Source: Paramacrobiotus metropolitanus (Eukaryota; Tardigrada; Eutardigrada; Parachela; Macrobiotidae). Taken from it: a stretch of 64,000 bases of DNA. The stretch spans positions 791,883 to 855,882 of the forward strand of contig NW_026570284.1 of the NCBI RefSeq assembly GCF_019649055.1. The letters are read 5' to 3'. The notes below the pieces were generated by a model that saw nothing but the letters and a program-made list of their open reading frames with translations, was not told where the DNA came from and made no database searches. Of the stretch, positions 44,201 to 55,623 are shown piece by piece. Positions within the stretch are counted from its first letter, which is position 1, and every line of letters begins with the position of its first letter. The translations under genes and the position numbers were made by a program.

Positions 44201-47200
44201 AGATGGGATCCGTAGAATTTTGCAATGTCGAGTATTTACACAACGTCACCACAATATTATCAAATATCTCGCACGACATGATCCGTGGCGATGCCGCAAT
44301 GAAAGCACACTTTTTGAATCCACCAATCGTCTTCCGAATTACCGATTCGTCGCCAGTCTTGTCGAAAGCATGGGAGAGTGCGGAGACGGTTGGTCCCCAT
44401 AATAACGCAAAGAGTTCACTATCAAAGGAACCACACGCCACATTACTGTAGCTGGCTTTATCCGCCCGCCGCAACAGCATCTTCCACAAATAGAGATCCT
44501 TCACCCGCCCGGTACGTTCGGCCGGCATAACAATCTCTTCATGACTGATACTGTGATAAATCTGCTCTAGTAGACCAGCATCAAAATCCTCTCCGGTCTG
44601 CGCTCCGTCTTTTTTGTTGACTTTCGAGAGTTGTTTCTTAAAGTCATTCAGTGTCAGTGCAGCCTGTTTCTTGGCGGTCTCGTTGTGTAGTGCGGTGTTC
44701 AGCATAATAATCGCGTAGGACATCACAAAGGCGGAATCATTGGACAGATAGGGACTACCGCAGGTTAATTGCCAACGGGCGGCAAAATGTTCCATAATAT
44801 GCGTGATGAGGGGAGATTCACCCGGAAGACGGAAGGATTCCAGATAGTCGCGGAGTGCTTCATCCAGACGTTTGCCCGCAAAGTCAAAAGTTCTAATAAA
44901 AGTAGAAAAACAATTTACACACACTACAAAACAATGCCAAATTAATCGGCAAAGAGGTATCATAGCATACTTCATAAAAGCGCTCAACACTTGCGTGTTC
45001 TCTCGTTTGCTAATAAATTCTCCAATCATAGCTTTGTCCAGTCGAGAATTTTCCCGGAGAAACTTGGCAACTTCCGCCGGCTGCAGTGGATGGCTCAGTA
45101 AGCCATGCTCTTGTAGGCATTCAATGCCTTTGGGAGGCTTCTTGTTAAATAATTCAGTGCCATTTATGAGCAGCTAGAAAATTAAAGTACGAGTAGGTAA
45201 TCAGAATATTTCAATCATACCGCTGCGAAAATTACCTTCTTCTTCACTTTATGTTTCTGCAACATTGCGTGCTCCGCAGGGGGAAGTTCTCGTGGAAGTG
45301 TATCCAGCAACGCTCTCTGACAGTTGCGATCAATTTTCTCCACGGCGATTAATAAACATTCCAGGGCGAGCACGTTAACGTTGGTCAGATTTCCGACAGG
45401 GAACGCATTCTGCAATTACGAGTGTTAAATCTGTGTTTAAAACGGAAACATTAATCACTGAATAAAACCATGCAGATCATAAATTAACTAAATTAGAATT
45501 TCCCAACACTGCGAGGTACATACAAGTAAGTAATATAATTTTACCTTGGATAGAAGCTTAACAAGATCCTCGTAAAGATCACTGCAGTATAAATCGCAGT
45601 CGTAATTCAGATAGATCTCTGCAATAAATCCAGGAAGTCGCCATAACCGAATAATCAAATCAATAGCAGCTTCCTTGTGTTCCGGTGTATATTTTGGAGT
45701 GTCAGATGAGATAACTTCCATTAGTGATAGAAAGAAATGCTGAAAACAGTGCAAAACAGAATGTTGTATTAAATGGTTGCGAATAAAACTAATGGTAAGT
45801 AGTAACATACCTCCATCTGAAGCTTGAGAGATCTTCGCATTGATTCGAAGACAAAAAATGATAAGCGCAATGTCAAGGTAAAGATGGACAGCCGGTCATT
45901 TTGTAGCAACTACAACAAAAATTGTTATCAGGACGTTCCAGAAATCTGTATATGATTAGCACTGGTAAATTGGTAAACTTGTTTCTTTCTTACAAATGTA
46001 AGATTTCGACACAGTTCGTCTTTGATCAACGGCATCAAGGTTGGATGCTCAGGGAAGGCATGTGCCGATGTTTCCAGCACAGTTCCCAGGAGTTTTAATC
46101 CAAGATTCAGCTTCAATTCGAATTCCATTTCCGAATTTCTGAAAAAGTCGCATTCAACGCGGCAAAACAAAAATGTCGCAAAGTTTTCAAAACTTACCGT
46201 TCAATTTTCTCTTCGGATCGAATAAGGGTAACAATGTACCACAATATTTCGGAGATGGCCGGCAATCCGTACGGGATATAAGCGCCGGTAGCTGCAGAGA
46301 AAGCTCAATAATAAAAAGTGGTTCAAATACAAATGGCAACTTATCAAGCCGACATTTTCGTACAGAAAAGTAGTGGCAACAATACGAATTTATACGTAAG
46401 TATCACCGAGAATTTTCGTTACTGGGAACCAAAAAAATCACAATCGGTGCATGATTAGGAACGTACAATCATTTTTCGGCAACGGTGAACTAAATCGGAT
46501 TCCTCTTTCATCCACCGAATCCTCTTTAGTCTCAACGGTTTCGGCTTCACTGACTTCTCGCTCTGGACTGCCTTCTTCTTCCAAATCATCGTCCACATCC
46601 CCTTCGTCCGGGGCAGCCGCCTCCCCCATACTCCAGGACACTGGTGCCGGAGTAGGCGGTTCGGAATCGGAATTCACCACACTGGCAGATTCACCAGCAC
46701 TGGTTATCGTAGCTTCCGTCAACACGGATTCGGATGTCGATAGAACGCTATCGGACTGCGAACCGGTTTGCGCTCCTCCACTTTCTGCCACCGATTCCGA
46801 TTGCACTGATACGGAATCCTTCGGCTGTGTGGATACCGACGGTTCTGAAGTTTCTCCATCGGGGGCACTGTCGGCGGCCACTTCCGGAACGGCAGCGGGT
46901 TGGACAGGCGGAACAGGAGCGCGCCGTTTCAGAATATGATTTCGAAGCTGAAAGCGAATTTTCCTTTATAGTTTTATGGCAGAAGCCCAATCATTTGCTG
47001 TATTTTACATACACAGCATAGTTAAAACCTGATGGCACGTATTTGATAGCATTTAAATGCAGCAAGAATGATCACCTTTTTCTTCATTGTGCGCTTAGTC
47101 GAATCTTTCATCTCTTCTCCCAATTTTTCGCGGTCCAAACGGGCAAATAAGTGCTGGATGATTTCGGTAAGAAACGTATCGGATATTGTCCTTAGAAGCA

Positions 47201-48274
47201 CTATGCAAACAATTTATCAGAGACGCACCGATGACAAAATAGAAAAAAGAAACCTTACTGGATAATTTTGGTGTCAAACTCATGGTGGAAAATGACCCAA
47301 CGATCTCACACACCGATTCGTTCGTTAGAAAATTTCCCGGTGGACTTATCACTAATGTTTTCAGTACCTAGAACAACATCATTTTTAAAAGAACGTTCGG
47401 AAAAATGTCCACGCGCATAACTTACGTCCAGCACTTTCATAAGAACTCCTTCATCCGATGCAGGATTTGATCCGGTAAACTGTGCGCGGGTAACTGATTT
47501 ACATATTTGCTCCACGACACTAGCAATTTCTGCTTTGCTTCGATGATCTACACAGAAAAATTCAAAAACCATTCATGCAAATTAAATCAGTAAGTTTTCC
47601 ATCGAATCTGCATGGTATAATTCAAGCTACAAGAAAGCAAATAATTTTCAGTTATTTATCCAAGTAAAAACGCTGCAGTGCACCTACTAATTGATATATG
47701 TGCACAGTTTTTGTATAACAAAAAACCCTTGTATTGTACAATATTATGATGTTATTATAATGTTCGCAGCACAACAAAACGTGCAAAGATATCAAAATAC
47801 AAAACTGAATATTCACACTTTACCTAATATTCGGTAAGTTAGGATTTTGTGCACCGTCGTCAGCGCCAGTGTAGTAACGACCACACTGGTATCTTCCGCC
47901 CGAATTATGTCCAAAAATGGAAGCAAAAACGTCTTGGCATCAATTTGGTCAAGATCTGTAACAAGTCGAACTATGAACGACTGTCACGAACAGAAACAGA
48001 ATATTCAGTGATCATAATGACTGCGCTAAAACAAAAATTTTCAAACCTTCGCAGCTGCTTAAAATTTGCTTCAGAGTGACTACTTTCTCCAGGAGCTGAT
48101 TACGATCATCCTAAAAATGAAAAAATAAAACCTCGTCATACAAAAGCGCAAGACAAACAGCATAACGAAAAACACTACCTGAGTAGAATTCCATTTTTGA
48201 GCTCGCTTCATGGCAGCATGTAAGACGTTCACCTCTCCCACGAGGAGGTGAACGTGGCGCGCTTTAGCTGACAT
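41298..48274 (-). CDS. GBF1: Golgi brefeldin A-resistance Arf-GEF (GBF1), many exons
   Basis: Large guanine-nucleotide exchange factor that loads Arf on cis-Golgi membranes for COPI budding. The start is the ATG at 48274 ([17 protein letters not shown] matches the family N-terminus) and the stop is at 41298. The DCB region includes [17 protein letters not shown] (about 47500) and [13 protein letters not shown] (about 47320); an acidic Ser-rich linker is at 46890-46490. The HUS box appears as [14 protein letters not shown] (about 45610). Sec7 spans about 45175-44500: the glutamic finger is in [10 protein letters not shown], followed by [12 protein letters not shown] and [16 protein letters not shown] roughly 98-nt intron in Sec7 (about 44986-44890) happens to be open in frame and joins FMK to TFDFAG. 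HDS domains follow: [38 protein letters not shown] and [15 protein letters not shown]. The tail is Pro-rich. Tail to tail with CDK10. Not every exon edge was fixed. Confidence 0.93.
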
Positions 48275-48698
48275 TTTCGTCAAAGATACAGCAACACAAA
48301 AATCACTATAAAACACCAGATCAGAAGATGCGGGCTCTGAGCTGTGATGGCAAAAATTAAAACATGAACATCATCCTGGAATCAACCAAAACAAGCTGTC
48401 ACACTTTGACTTTACGGCGCCATCCACAAACTGGTTGGTGGATCTGCCTACATCGTCCAAAACGTTTAAACATAAAATAAATCCAAACCTCTTCTGATTT
48501 TACAAAGCCACAATACGTATAAGATTATTTAAACTCTCGGAAGTTCTAATTTGAAATTCTTACGTAATTACTTTATAAACGATAAAAAAAATTGAACTTG
48601 AAAACTGTACGACAGAACTTCCAACAAAATCTTGCCAACAAGTCACAGTACAGAGAAAAAGATCAATAGCTTACCATTGGACGGCTCGTGGGCGGGTC

Positions 48699-48704
48699 TG
48701 GTGC
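48699..48704 (+). repeat. Target-site duplication, left copy (TGGTGC)
   Basis: The 6-bp TGGTGC directly abuts the left end of the giant element and recurs at 63984-63989 immediately after its right end. Confidence 0.85.
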
Positions 48705-49128
48705 TATGGAATTCCGAATGGCCGCGAGTTTTGTTGATTTTAAACTTTGATTTCAAATTCTTTGTCTTGAAATCAACGATTACAAATCGATGATTTTCAA
48801 ACACCATGATTTGAAATCAATGATTTTTACATCAATGATTGCGAATCACTGATTTCCAAGTCATGATTTTTCGACACCGTGATTTCCAACCATTGATTTA
48901 AGTTCAGTGATTTTCATTCAACGATTTTCAGTAGCGTGAACTGACATCAATGATTTTCTATCATTCATTTAGAATCAATGATTATCAATCGTTGATTTTG
49001 TACCACTGATTTTGCTTCATCAAAGACTGCACTTTACTGATTTTCAATCACTTGATTTAAGTTCAGTATTCAAAATCAACGATCGACAATCAATGATTTC
49101 CAATATGTAACCGCCGCCCCGTGCACCG
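48705..49128 (+). repeat. Left terminal inverted repeat
   Basis: It pairs with 63560-63983 with only scattered mismatches. It is filled with a near-palindromic motif of the type ATCAATGATT or ATCATTGATT, every 10-25 bp. Such iterations often serve as transposase-binding sites. Confidence 0.88.
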
Positions 49129-49382
49129 AAAGGAGTGACTCTGATCGCCACCGCGTACCGGAAACCTGTTATTCGGACTTTAAATTTTTTCCGGTTCCAA
49201 TTCCATTTCCACCGGACCAGTTGCGGTGGTTTAATGGAATTTGTGTTGTATTGCTGGAGTTTTCCCAAACTACTGGAATATAGTTTCAGTCTGGCTGGAA
49301 ATAGCAATGTTGACAGTCTTTTATCTTTTCTGTTTTCTAGAAGATTTATTTGGTTTTTCGTAGTGAACCTTGAGAGAACAAA

Positions 49383-50659
49383 ATGGATCAATTTTATATC
49401 TTTGCGGATTCGGTCGTAAGACGAGCTCAGCGGTTTCTTTCAGCTGAGGATGGGGACCACGATCAAGATGGTGTTGACGGAGCGTTGACACAAGTTGATT
49501 ATTTACTCGGGTAAGTTCTGAACAGCAACGCCGCAACGGTTTCACAATATTTTTGTTTGTACTTGAATGTTTCGTCTAGCAGATATACGCGTGATATTTG
49601 CGACAATTTACCGGAGGAGCGGAGGGCTCAGGAGCTGTTCGATACACTTATTGATTGCTCGAGTGCTTTACGACTTCGACTGCAGGAAGACGAAGATGGG
49701 ACGAAATCTGTTTTGCCTTAACTGAGTGCACTAATTCGTATGGAAGACTTTTTATTCCCGAGGATGATTTGGCTGGTTTGCGATCTGAAGGATTTACAGT
49801 GAAGGACATAGCTCGGTTTTATGGAGTTGGAGTTACGACAGTTAAGCAGCGATTGGCAGAAGCTGGTTTAAATAAAAAGGTAAGCTTGCACTGGTGCATA
49901 GTTTGACAGGCTGTTTACTGGCCGAACAAGCTATTAAAGAACTACTTGATTGTGAACTGCTGTAACTGTTTTCAGTTGCCCTCGGTTGTAATATCTTTCG
50001 TTTTAATTGTAGTTTTCAACGATTAGTGATGCTGATTTGGATTTATTGATTGCGGGAATTTTGGAATCATTTCCAAATGTCGGATACCGTTATATTTTGG
50101 ACAGCTTAAGACTGGAGGATTGTACATCCAGCGCAGGAGAATACTTTCATCGTTGCGAAGAATTGATCCGTACGGAGTTGCTAACAGATATCTCACTTTT
50201 GTTCCCCGAAGAGTATATTCTAATCCTGGTCCGAACGCTTTATGGCACATGGATGGGAATCACAAGTTGGTTCGCTGGGGATTCGTTATACATGGAATTA
50301 TAGACGGATATTCCAGGACGATTATTTCTCTCATTGTTGCAACGAACAATCGAGCTAGTACAGTGCTGGAAGCGTTCCTGTCTGGTGCGGAAGCGTGGGG
50401 TGCGCCTTCTAGAGTGAGAAGCGATTGCGGAGGTGAAAATGCGTTTAAAGTAAAATTTTGATTTTTGTCATAATTTTCACCCTTTTGGTTTTTGCTACAG
50501 CGCTTTTTTGATGCTGTTCCGGTAATGGACATCATCAGTAGCTTTCCTGCTGAAGCTGATTTCATAAGGGCGAATATGGATGTGCGAGCGAGTGATGGAT
50601 TTTGTGGAATTAATGTTTTTCAAGCAGCGAAAGAACTTTTAGAAGAACATTTCCACTGA
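49383..50659 (+). pseudogene. Broken rve/IS3EU-like integrase of the giant element
   Basis: Exons are about 49383-49510, 49580-49879, 50013-50442 and 50501-50659. Visible parts: a helix-turn-helix segment (EGFTVKDIARFYGVGVTTVK), an SLRRIDPYGVANR linker, and the catalytic core with ALWHMDGNHKLVRWGFVIHG, IDGYSRTIISLIVATNNRAS and RVRSDCGGEN. The first two catalytic aspartates are present. The expected third acidic residue region, with its ER-W-type motif, is not found, and the last exon does not resemble it. Two single-base frame breaks lie near 49720 (a TAA cuts the first frame) and near 50117 (the frame changes between SLRLE and YIQRRRI). The protein would not be made whole, so the copy is probably transposase-dead. 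Confidence 0.75.
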
Positions 50660-52060
50660 AAGAAATCGCGTCGGTAAGTAGACTGGCAAGTAGTACATCA
50701 ACTCGTGCATAATGTGACTTGCTGCATGGGCCTTTTTAAGTTTTGTTTGTAATGTTGTTGACTTTCAAGTAGCCTACTCCATACGAACATTTTAAATGTT
50801 TGGCGTTTTAGTTTTCTCTCAAACTTGTTAACTCTAGTGAGTGTACTTGTGTTGAAAACGTACACAAATAAATAATAATCATTAAAAGTTTAAAACAGTG
50901 AATTATCTCTGCTCAGCTAATTCTGTGCGTCATCAGCTATGCGGACGGTTATTCTTGAAAGAACACTTACTGTTAGTACTTTTTACGATTACTAAGTGCT
51001 TTGTAAAAAATTACAACATTTGTATCGTAAAGCTTAGTTACGTAATCCTGCGCTGTAAAGTGTGGAAGGTATACCAGATTATACGTATCATATCTCAGTA
51101 TCCGAAAGATAATGTTTATTTTCTTCAGGTTTCTTTCCAGCAGTGTAAACCGCAGGCGATATCATGGGTTGAGCCCTACGATTGTATGGCAGAAAAGCGC
51201 CTATCGTTGTGAGTTTCGTTCTAAATTTTGTTTCATGTTATGTCGGTGTAAATTGGATGTCCCAACACGCATTTGTATTATATTGCGCGCTCCGGTTACA
51301 GATTCTTCAGTTTCATTAACACGGAGTTTCGACAGGCAGCTCTGCCAACCGCAACCAATATTGCTATTCGGCAATCATATTTCTCGCGAGTCGCGACATT
51401 TTGCGGAACCTGTGGCCTGTGTCTCTCGGTCAGGCGAGGGACATGTGGACGGGATACTATTCCGTAAGTGCGGTGCAGTACGTTTCGGCTTCGCGTAGGA
51501 GAAAGCCGTGTAATACCGTCATCCTCATTTGAGAGTCAGATGGCCTGGGCATTGACTCATTTATTTTCTATTCACAATTAGAGAATTTAATTTGTCAACC
51601 GTCGTAATAGGCTGCAGTATCTTATGAGTTGCCATAACCTGCTCTGTAGAATAAGGCTGGATAGTTGATCTGAGACAGGTTAAAGTGGCACGGTGGCGTG
51701 CTTTATTAAAGACATTTCTTTCTTGTTCATTCTTTAGGTTTTCAAATGCACAACCAAAGCCGTTCTCCTCGAATACAAAAGCCTGCTTGTTAGAACTAAT
51801 TGTTCCGCTTTTTTTGTAGAGTGCCCGACCCACACAGTGGAAACTGGAAAGTGATGCTAAACTTAGATAAACCACACACGGTTTTCTTGTGGCCGTCAAG
51901 ATTTGTTGGGATTCTTATTTTAAATTAGCCTGAAGATAAGCCTCTCGCCTTGGGAAAACATGATATCGTGTCCACCAGCAGTAAGCCCATATAGGCAGCG
52001 CATCTATGCCTGTGGTGGTGTTTTGTTGTGAATATTAAGTAATGGAACGGGCTGTTGCAG
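50660..52060 (+). other. Element interior with two exon-like segments of unknown origin
   Basis: Segments 51141-51210 (QCKPQAISWVEPYDCMAEKR) and about 51299-51466 (INTEFRQAALPTATNIAI) are open, bounded by AG and GT, and share phase 2, so they could be neighbouring exons. I do not recognise the product. The rest is AT-rich with no supported feature. Confidence 0.3.
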
Positions 52061-54590
52061 TGGCGACTGTTCCTGTGGAGAAGAAAATGCGCAATATCCC
52101 GCAATTTGGGCCCGCAACATCCCGCAGCGCACGGTGTATTACGTTTGGTTTTGGAGTTAGACGGAAAGGCGGGTTAATTCTTTTGCGTTATGCTTCGTAT
52201 CTGCCTTAGCACAATGTCTTTTTGCTGTCGTCCAGACATGCTGTACAGGAAATACCCGATTTGCTGGCTATGCAAGCATTTTTGGACAGCGTGAATTTTA
52301 AAATTTGTATGGATGTTTTTCTTGCAGACGGTGGTGCGGGCTGATCCCCATATTGGGTTGCTGCATCGCGCCACGGAGAAGTTAATCAAGTGTAAAACCT
52401 ACATGCAGGCCCTGACGTACATGGACCGTCTGGATTACGTGTCCATGTTGTGCAATGAGCAGTGCTTCTCCCTGGCTATTGAGAAATTATTAAATATCGA
52501 TATTCCGGTATTCCCATATCGGTATTCGGTATTCCCATCCGTGCGGAATGGATTATAGGTGGGTTTTTGTTAATTTCTTTCGCTTTCCAAAAGCGAATAG
52601 AGCATTTTTTTGTTACTTCTTTCTAACAGATCTTTTAACGTACATTGCTGATTACTGTAACTCCGTTCTCCGTAAGTGTTAAAATGTGCTGGGTTTTTCT
52701 GCAGTTTTATTCGGAGAACTTACTCGTATTTTAAATTACAATACGCATGCCCTGAATATCAGAGCAATGACGCCTTTTTCTGGTTGTTTGAGGAATGCGA
52801 AAAGGTACTTACATATTATTCTGCAATAAGTCGACGTCGCTGATTTATTAACAACAGCAAGTGAGGAACTGCAGTGTACTGTAATTTTATTGTAATTAAT
52901 ATGAATCTAATTAGTTTTCTTATGAGTACTGTAACAGGTGGAAAAAGCAAAGCAAGAATGGCACTGATAAATGTTTGCACCCTTTTAGTTGTGTGAATTT
53001 TTGAACGATTATCCGGCGCCCGGATGCTCGCGAATTATGCTTGTCCCGGTGGAGTGCAGTACGATTTGCCGTTGGGATTGACGGATGACATCTACGACTG
53101 GGCTATTAAGTATAACCAACGCCTGGATGAACTGGAAGATTTCCTTACTGGTAATCGTATCTGGAAAGCCCGAACTGTCGGCACTGGAACGGTGTCGGCG
53201 GAGGACGCGCTTGCTTATGAGATGAGGTGTGTCTCGTTGATTTTGATGTTTTGCTGGCATTGCATGTTTCAGTTTCTTTAGAGCTACGAGAAGAATTGAC
53301 AATGTTGGAAAGATTGGTATAGTTTTGCACCTTAATTTAACTCATACGTAGTGCATACACATTTAAGTCGTACGCACACATTCCTTGAAATCATACTGTT
53401 TCATTCCGAATTAAATACTCGCAAGAATTATGCTGACATGAAAACTTGTGAATTCGTTCTTACAGTGGTGCGATGTACGAGGATCCGGCATCAAAAGAAA
53501 TTTGCGTAAAGTGCAGCCGTACGATGCATACAATCAAGTGGAGTTTGATGTTCCCATCGGTTCACACTGGGATTGCTACGATCGCTACCTGGTGCGCGTG
53601 GAGAAATGCGCCAGTCGCTGCGGATCATCCATCAGTGCCTGAATAAAATGCCACCTGGCGAGATCAAAGTGGACGATACAAGGTGGTGCATCCCTCTCGA
53701 AAGGTAATGAAGGTATGCTTACGACCGTGTCGTACGGTGCATGGTGGTTTCTTGTAAAATGGGTAAATTGGTCAAATTAGTGCACAAATAATTTTATGAA
53801 GTAGAAAGGCATATAATTAAAACAATTATTTAGATGCGCAACGTTAGTGGTAATGTAAGTATTCGGCAGCATATTACGATAGTATGTGGATGTTCTGACA
53901 GCACGTATCGAAGCCGATAGGTTATTTCTCATGAGCTTGTTCGGTCAAAACGGTGCTAAGAGAATCCCATTTTGAGGAGGCTTTCACTTGGTCACCGAAT
54001 GTGATCTCATTAGCATGTCCGTATTACCCAGTGAAAGCACATCTGCACACTGTTTGAGTGTGTAATGGTATGTGAAGTTTTCGATTCACGATTTTAATTT
54101 CCGTGAAATTCTGTGAATACTGCAGCTTACTTAACGGTCGCTATTTTCGTCGCCTCCTCTCTTATTTTCGCTATGTTTAAGTATTCCGCACGTACGTTCA
54201 CAGAACAGCGCCAGTATGGCTTTCACATTTTCATACTTTTGCATAATACTTATGCCATGATAACCCGGTTCACTGGAAAAAATCTGCTGTTTGCAGGAAT
54301 CGGTGGAGGCCTTAATCCATCATTTCAAGGTTGTACACCGAAGGCGTCCAAGCCCCGCCCGGCTTCACCTACACCGCCGTGGAGGCGCCCAAAGGAGAGT
54401 TCGGGATCTACCTGGTGTCGGACGGCACCAGCCGCCCCATGCCGCTGTAAAATCAAGGCGCCCGGCTTCACGCATCTCGCGGCCATCAATCATATCGGCA
54501 AGCAGCACAGATGTTGGCCGACATTGTAGCCATCATCGGGGCACTGGATATCGTCTTCGGGAAGTGGATCGTTAGATGTGTCGAAGCAGA
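52061..54590 (+). pseudogene. NDUFS2: NDUFS2 (complex I 49-kDa subunit) pseudogene, introns retained
   Basis: Fragments of the mitochondrial NADH dehydrogenase 49-kDa subunit lie in the right order. About 52061-52168 has [10 protein letters not shown], then a [14 protein letters not shown]-like stretch that is frame-shifted. 52328-52556 has [18 protein letters not shown] and [12 protein letters not shown]. About 52705-52804 has FGELTRIL with an internal gap. About 53014-53226 has [19 protein letters not shown]. 53467-53713 has [16 protein letters not shown] and PPGEIKVDD. 54299-54590 has EALIHHFK and KIKAPGFTHLAAINHIGKQH. Breaks include single-base deletions near 52105, 52780 and 53606, a 22-bp local duplication near 52515, and shifts near 54330 and 54440. 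Introns remain, so it is not an RNA-derived copy. It lies wholly between the inverted repeats, which suggests DNA-level capture by the element. Confidence 0.85.
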
Positions 54591-54890
54591 CTGTGTACAG
54601 GTTTAAACTAACGCAATGTCAGTGTGTTGTACTCCCTGTATGATTTAGTGTGTTTTTCACCTGTGTCGTTTACACAATGACAAATGCTAGAGGAGATACC
54701 ATGTAGTTGATGTTGACAGTTATGGTGGCTTAATTGGTTGTAATTCCTAAAGACGTTTATTATAAGAACGGTTGTGTTTAGTATGGTTGTTGCTGGTTGT
54801 TAAGTTCCTTCACTTCCATTTTATACCGTGTGAGGTAATATTTAGTGTCTGAGCGACAGTGCCGCATTTTTTTGTAGCAGGAATTGTGGA

Positions 54891-54998
54891 ATGATGCGGG
54901 CGATCTCTGGCTTGGTCTGCGTTGCCGTGCTAGTGCGGTCGGGATGTTTTCTTTCCGGTCAGACTCAGAACGTTGCACATAATAAATGTTGCACATAA
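54891..54998 (+). CDS. Short signal-peptide-like ORF (35 aa)
   Basis: It begins MMRAISGLVCVAVLV, a short hydrophobic stretch typical of a secretion signal, and stops at 54998. It could be the first exon of a longer relic: a GT within the codons after GCFLS could splice to an AG at about 55034. No product recognised. Confidence 0.25.
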   Translation: MMRAISGLVCVAVLVRSGCFLSGQTQNVAHNKCCT

Positions 54999-55033
54999 TG
55001 AAACGGTAATGTTGTGCATAATTATGTCAGGCC

Positions 55034-55505
55034 TCGATAACGGATATGGACTTCTGCTACCGGCAAACACTGAATCTCTTCCGCAGTGAACTCTCCAATC
55101 CAACCGCTGAACTGTCCGACAGCATACCCGGCTACCGCACCACGCAAATGAAAGTGCGGAATGCCTTACTCGATCTGGGCGTGCCGGGACCCACGAGCCT
55201 CATCACGGACCGCGGGCACACTACGCTACGCACTACAATCGTTCTTTCCGCTCTTCCAGAATACCGGCATCACGGAGCAGGGCGATCCGATCTGGCCAGG
55301 TGGGCGATTACTCCTAGAAACCGGCATACAATAGAAACAATGAATTTTTAGCGGCACGTTAGTTTCAAAGCTGCCGCCGGTGGGCTGTTCTCTGCATTCC
55401 CACGAACAGACCGCTAAATTTTGCAGTAGCCATTGGTTAACATTGCGTGAACTGGATTTCATTGGACACTTCCAAATGAACACGCCTGCAGAAGGAGCGA
55501 TCATT
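55034..55505 (+). pseudogene. GC-rich degenerate coding fragment, product not recognised
   Basis: Coding-like composition (MKVRNALLDLGVPGPTSL; in another frame FQNTGITEQGDPIWPGG) but no single open frame across the stretch. Like the NDUFS2 piece, it is richer in GC than the flanking AT-rich DNA. It may be a second captured host gene. Confidence 0.35.
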
Positions 55506-55623
55506 ACTGCGATTGCTAGTGTAGGCGGCTAAAGTTTGGGCAAAATTTAATTGCAGTTTTTAACTGATGAGTTAATTTGAACCTTTAATTGTCAATGCAA
55601 CATTTTTCCAGTTAGCCGAAAAC

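Noticed and set aside
43684-44451. Plus-strand frames antisense to GBF1
   Set aside because: They overlap well-supported GBF1 coding sequence and have no signature of their own.
44886-44990. Extra hydrophobic insertion in GBF1 Sec7 ([20 protein letters not shown])
   Set aside because: It is an intron that happens to lack stops: a GTATGC donor and a TTATTAG acceptor restore FMK-TFDFAG as in the family.
53009-53302. Minus-strand frame over the NDUFS2 fragment
   Set aside because: Shadow of the plus-strand NDUFS2 exon, whose protein motifs are unmistakable.
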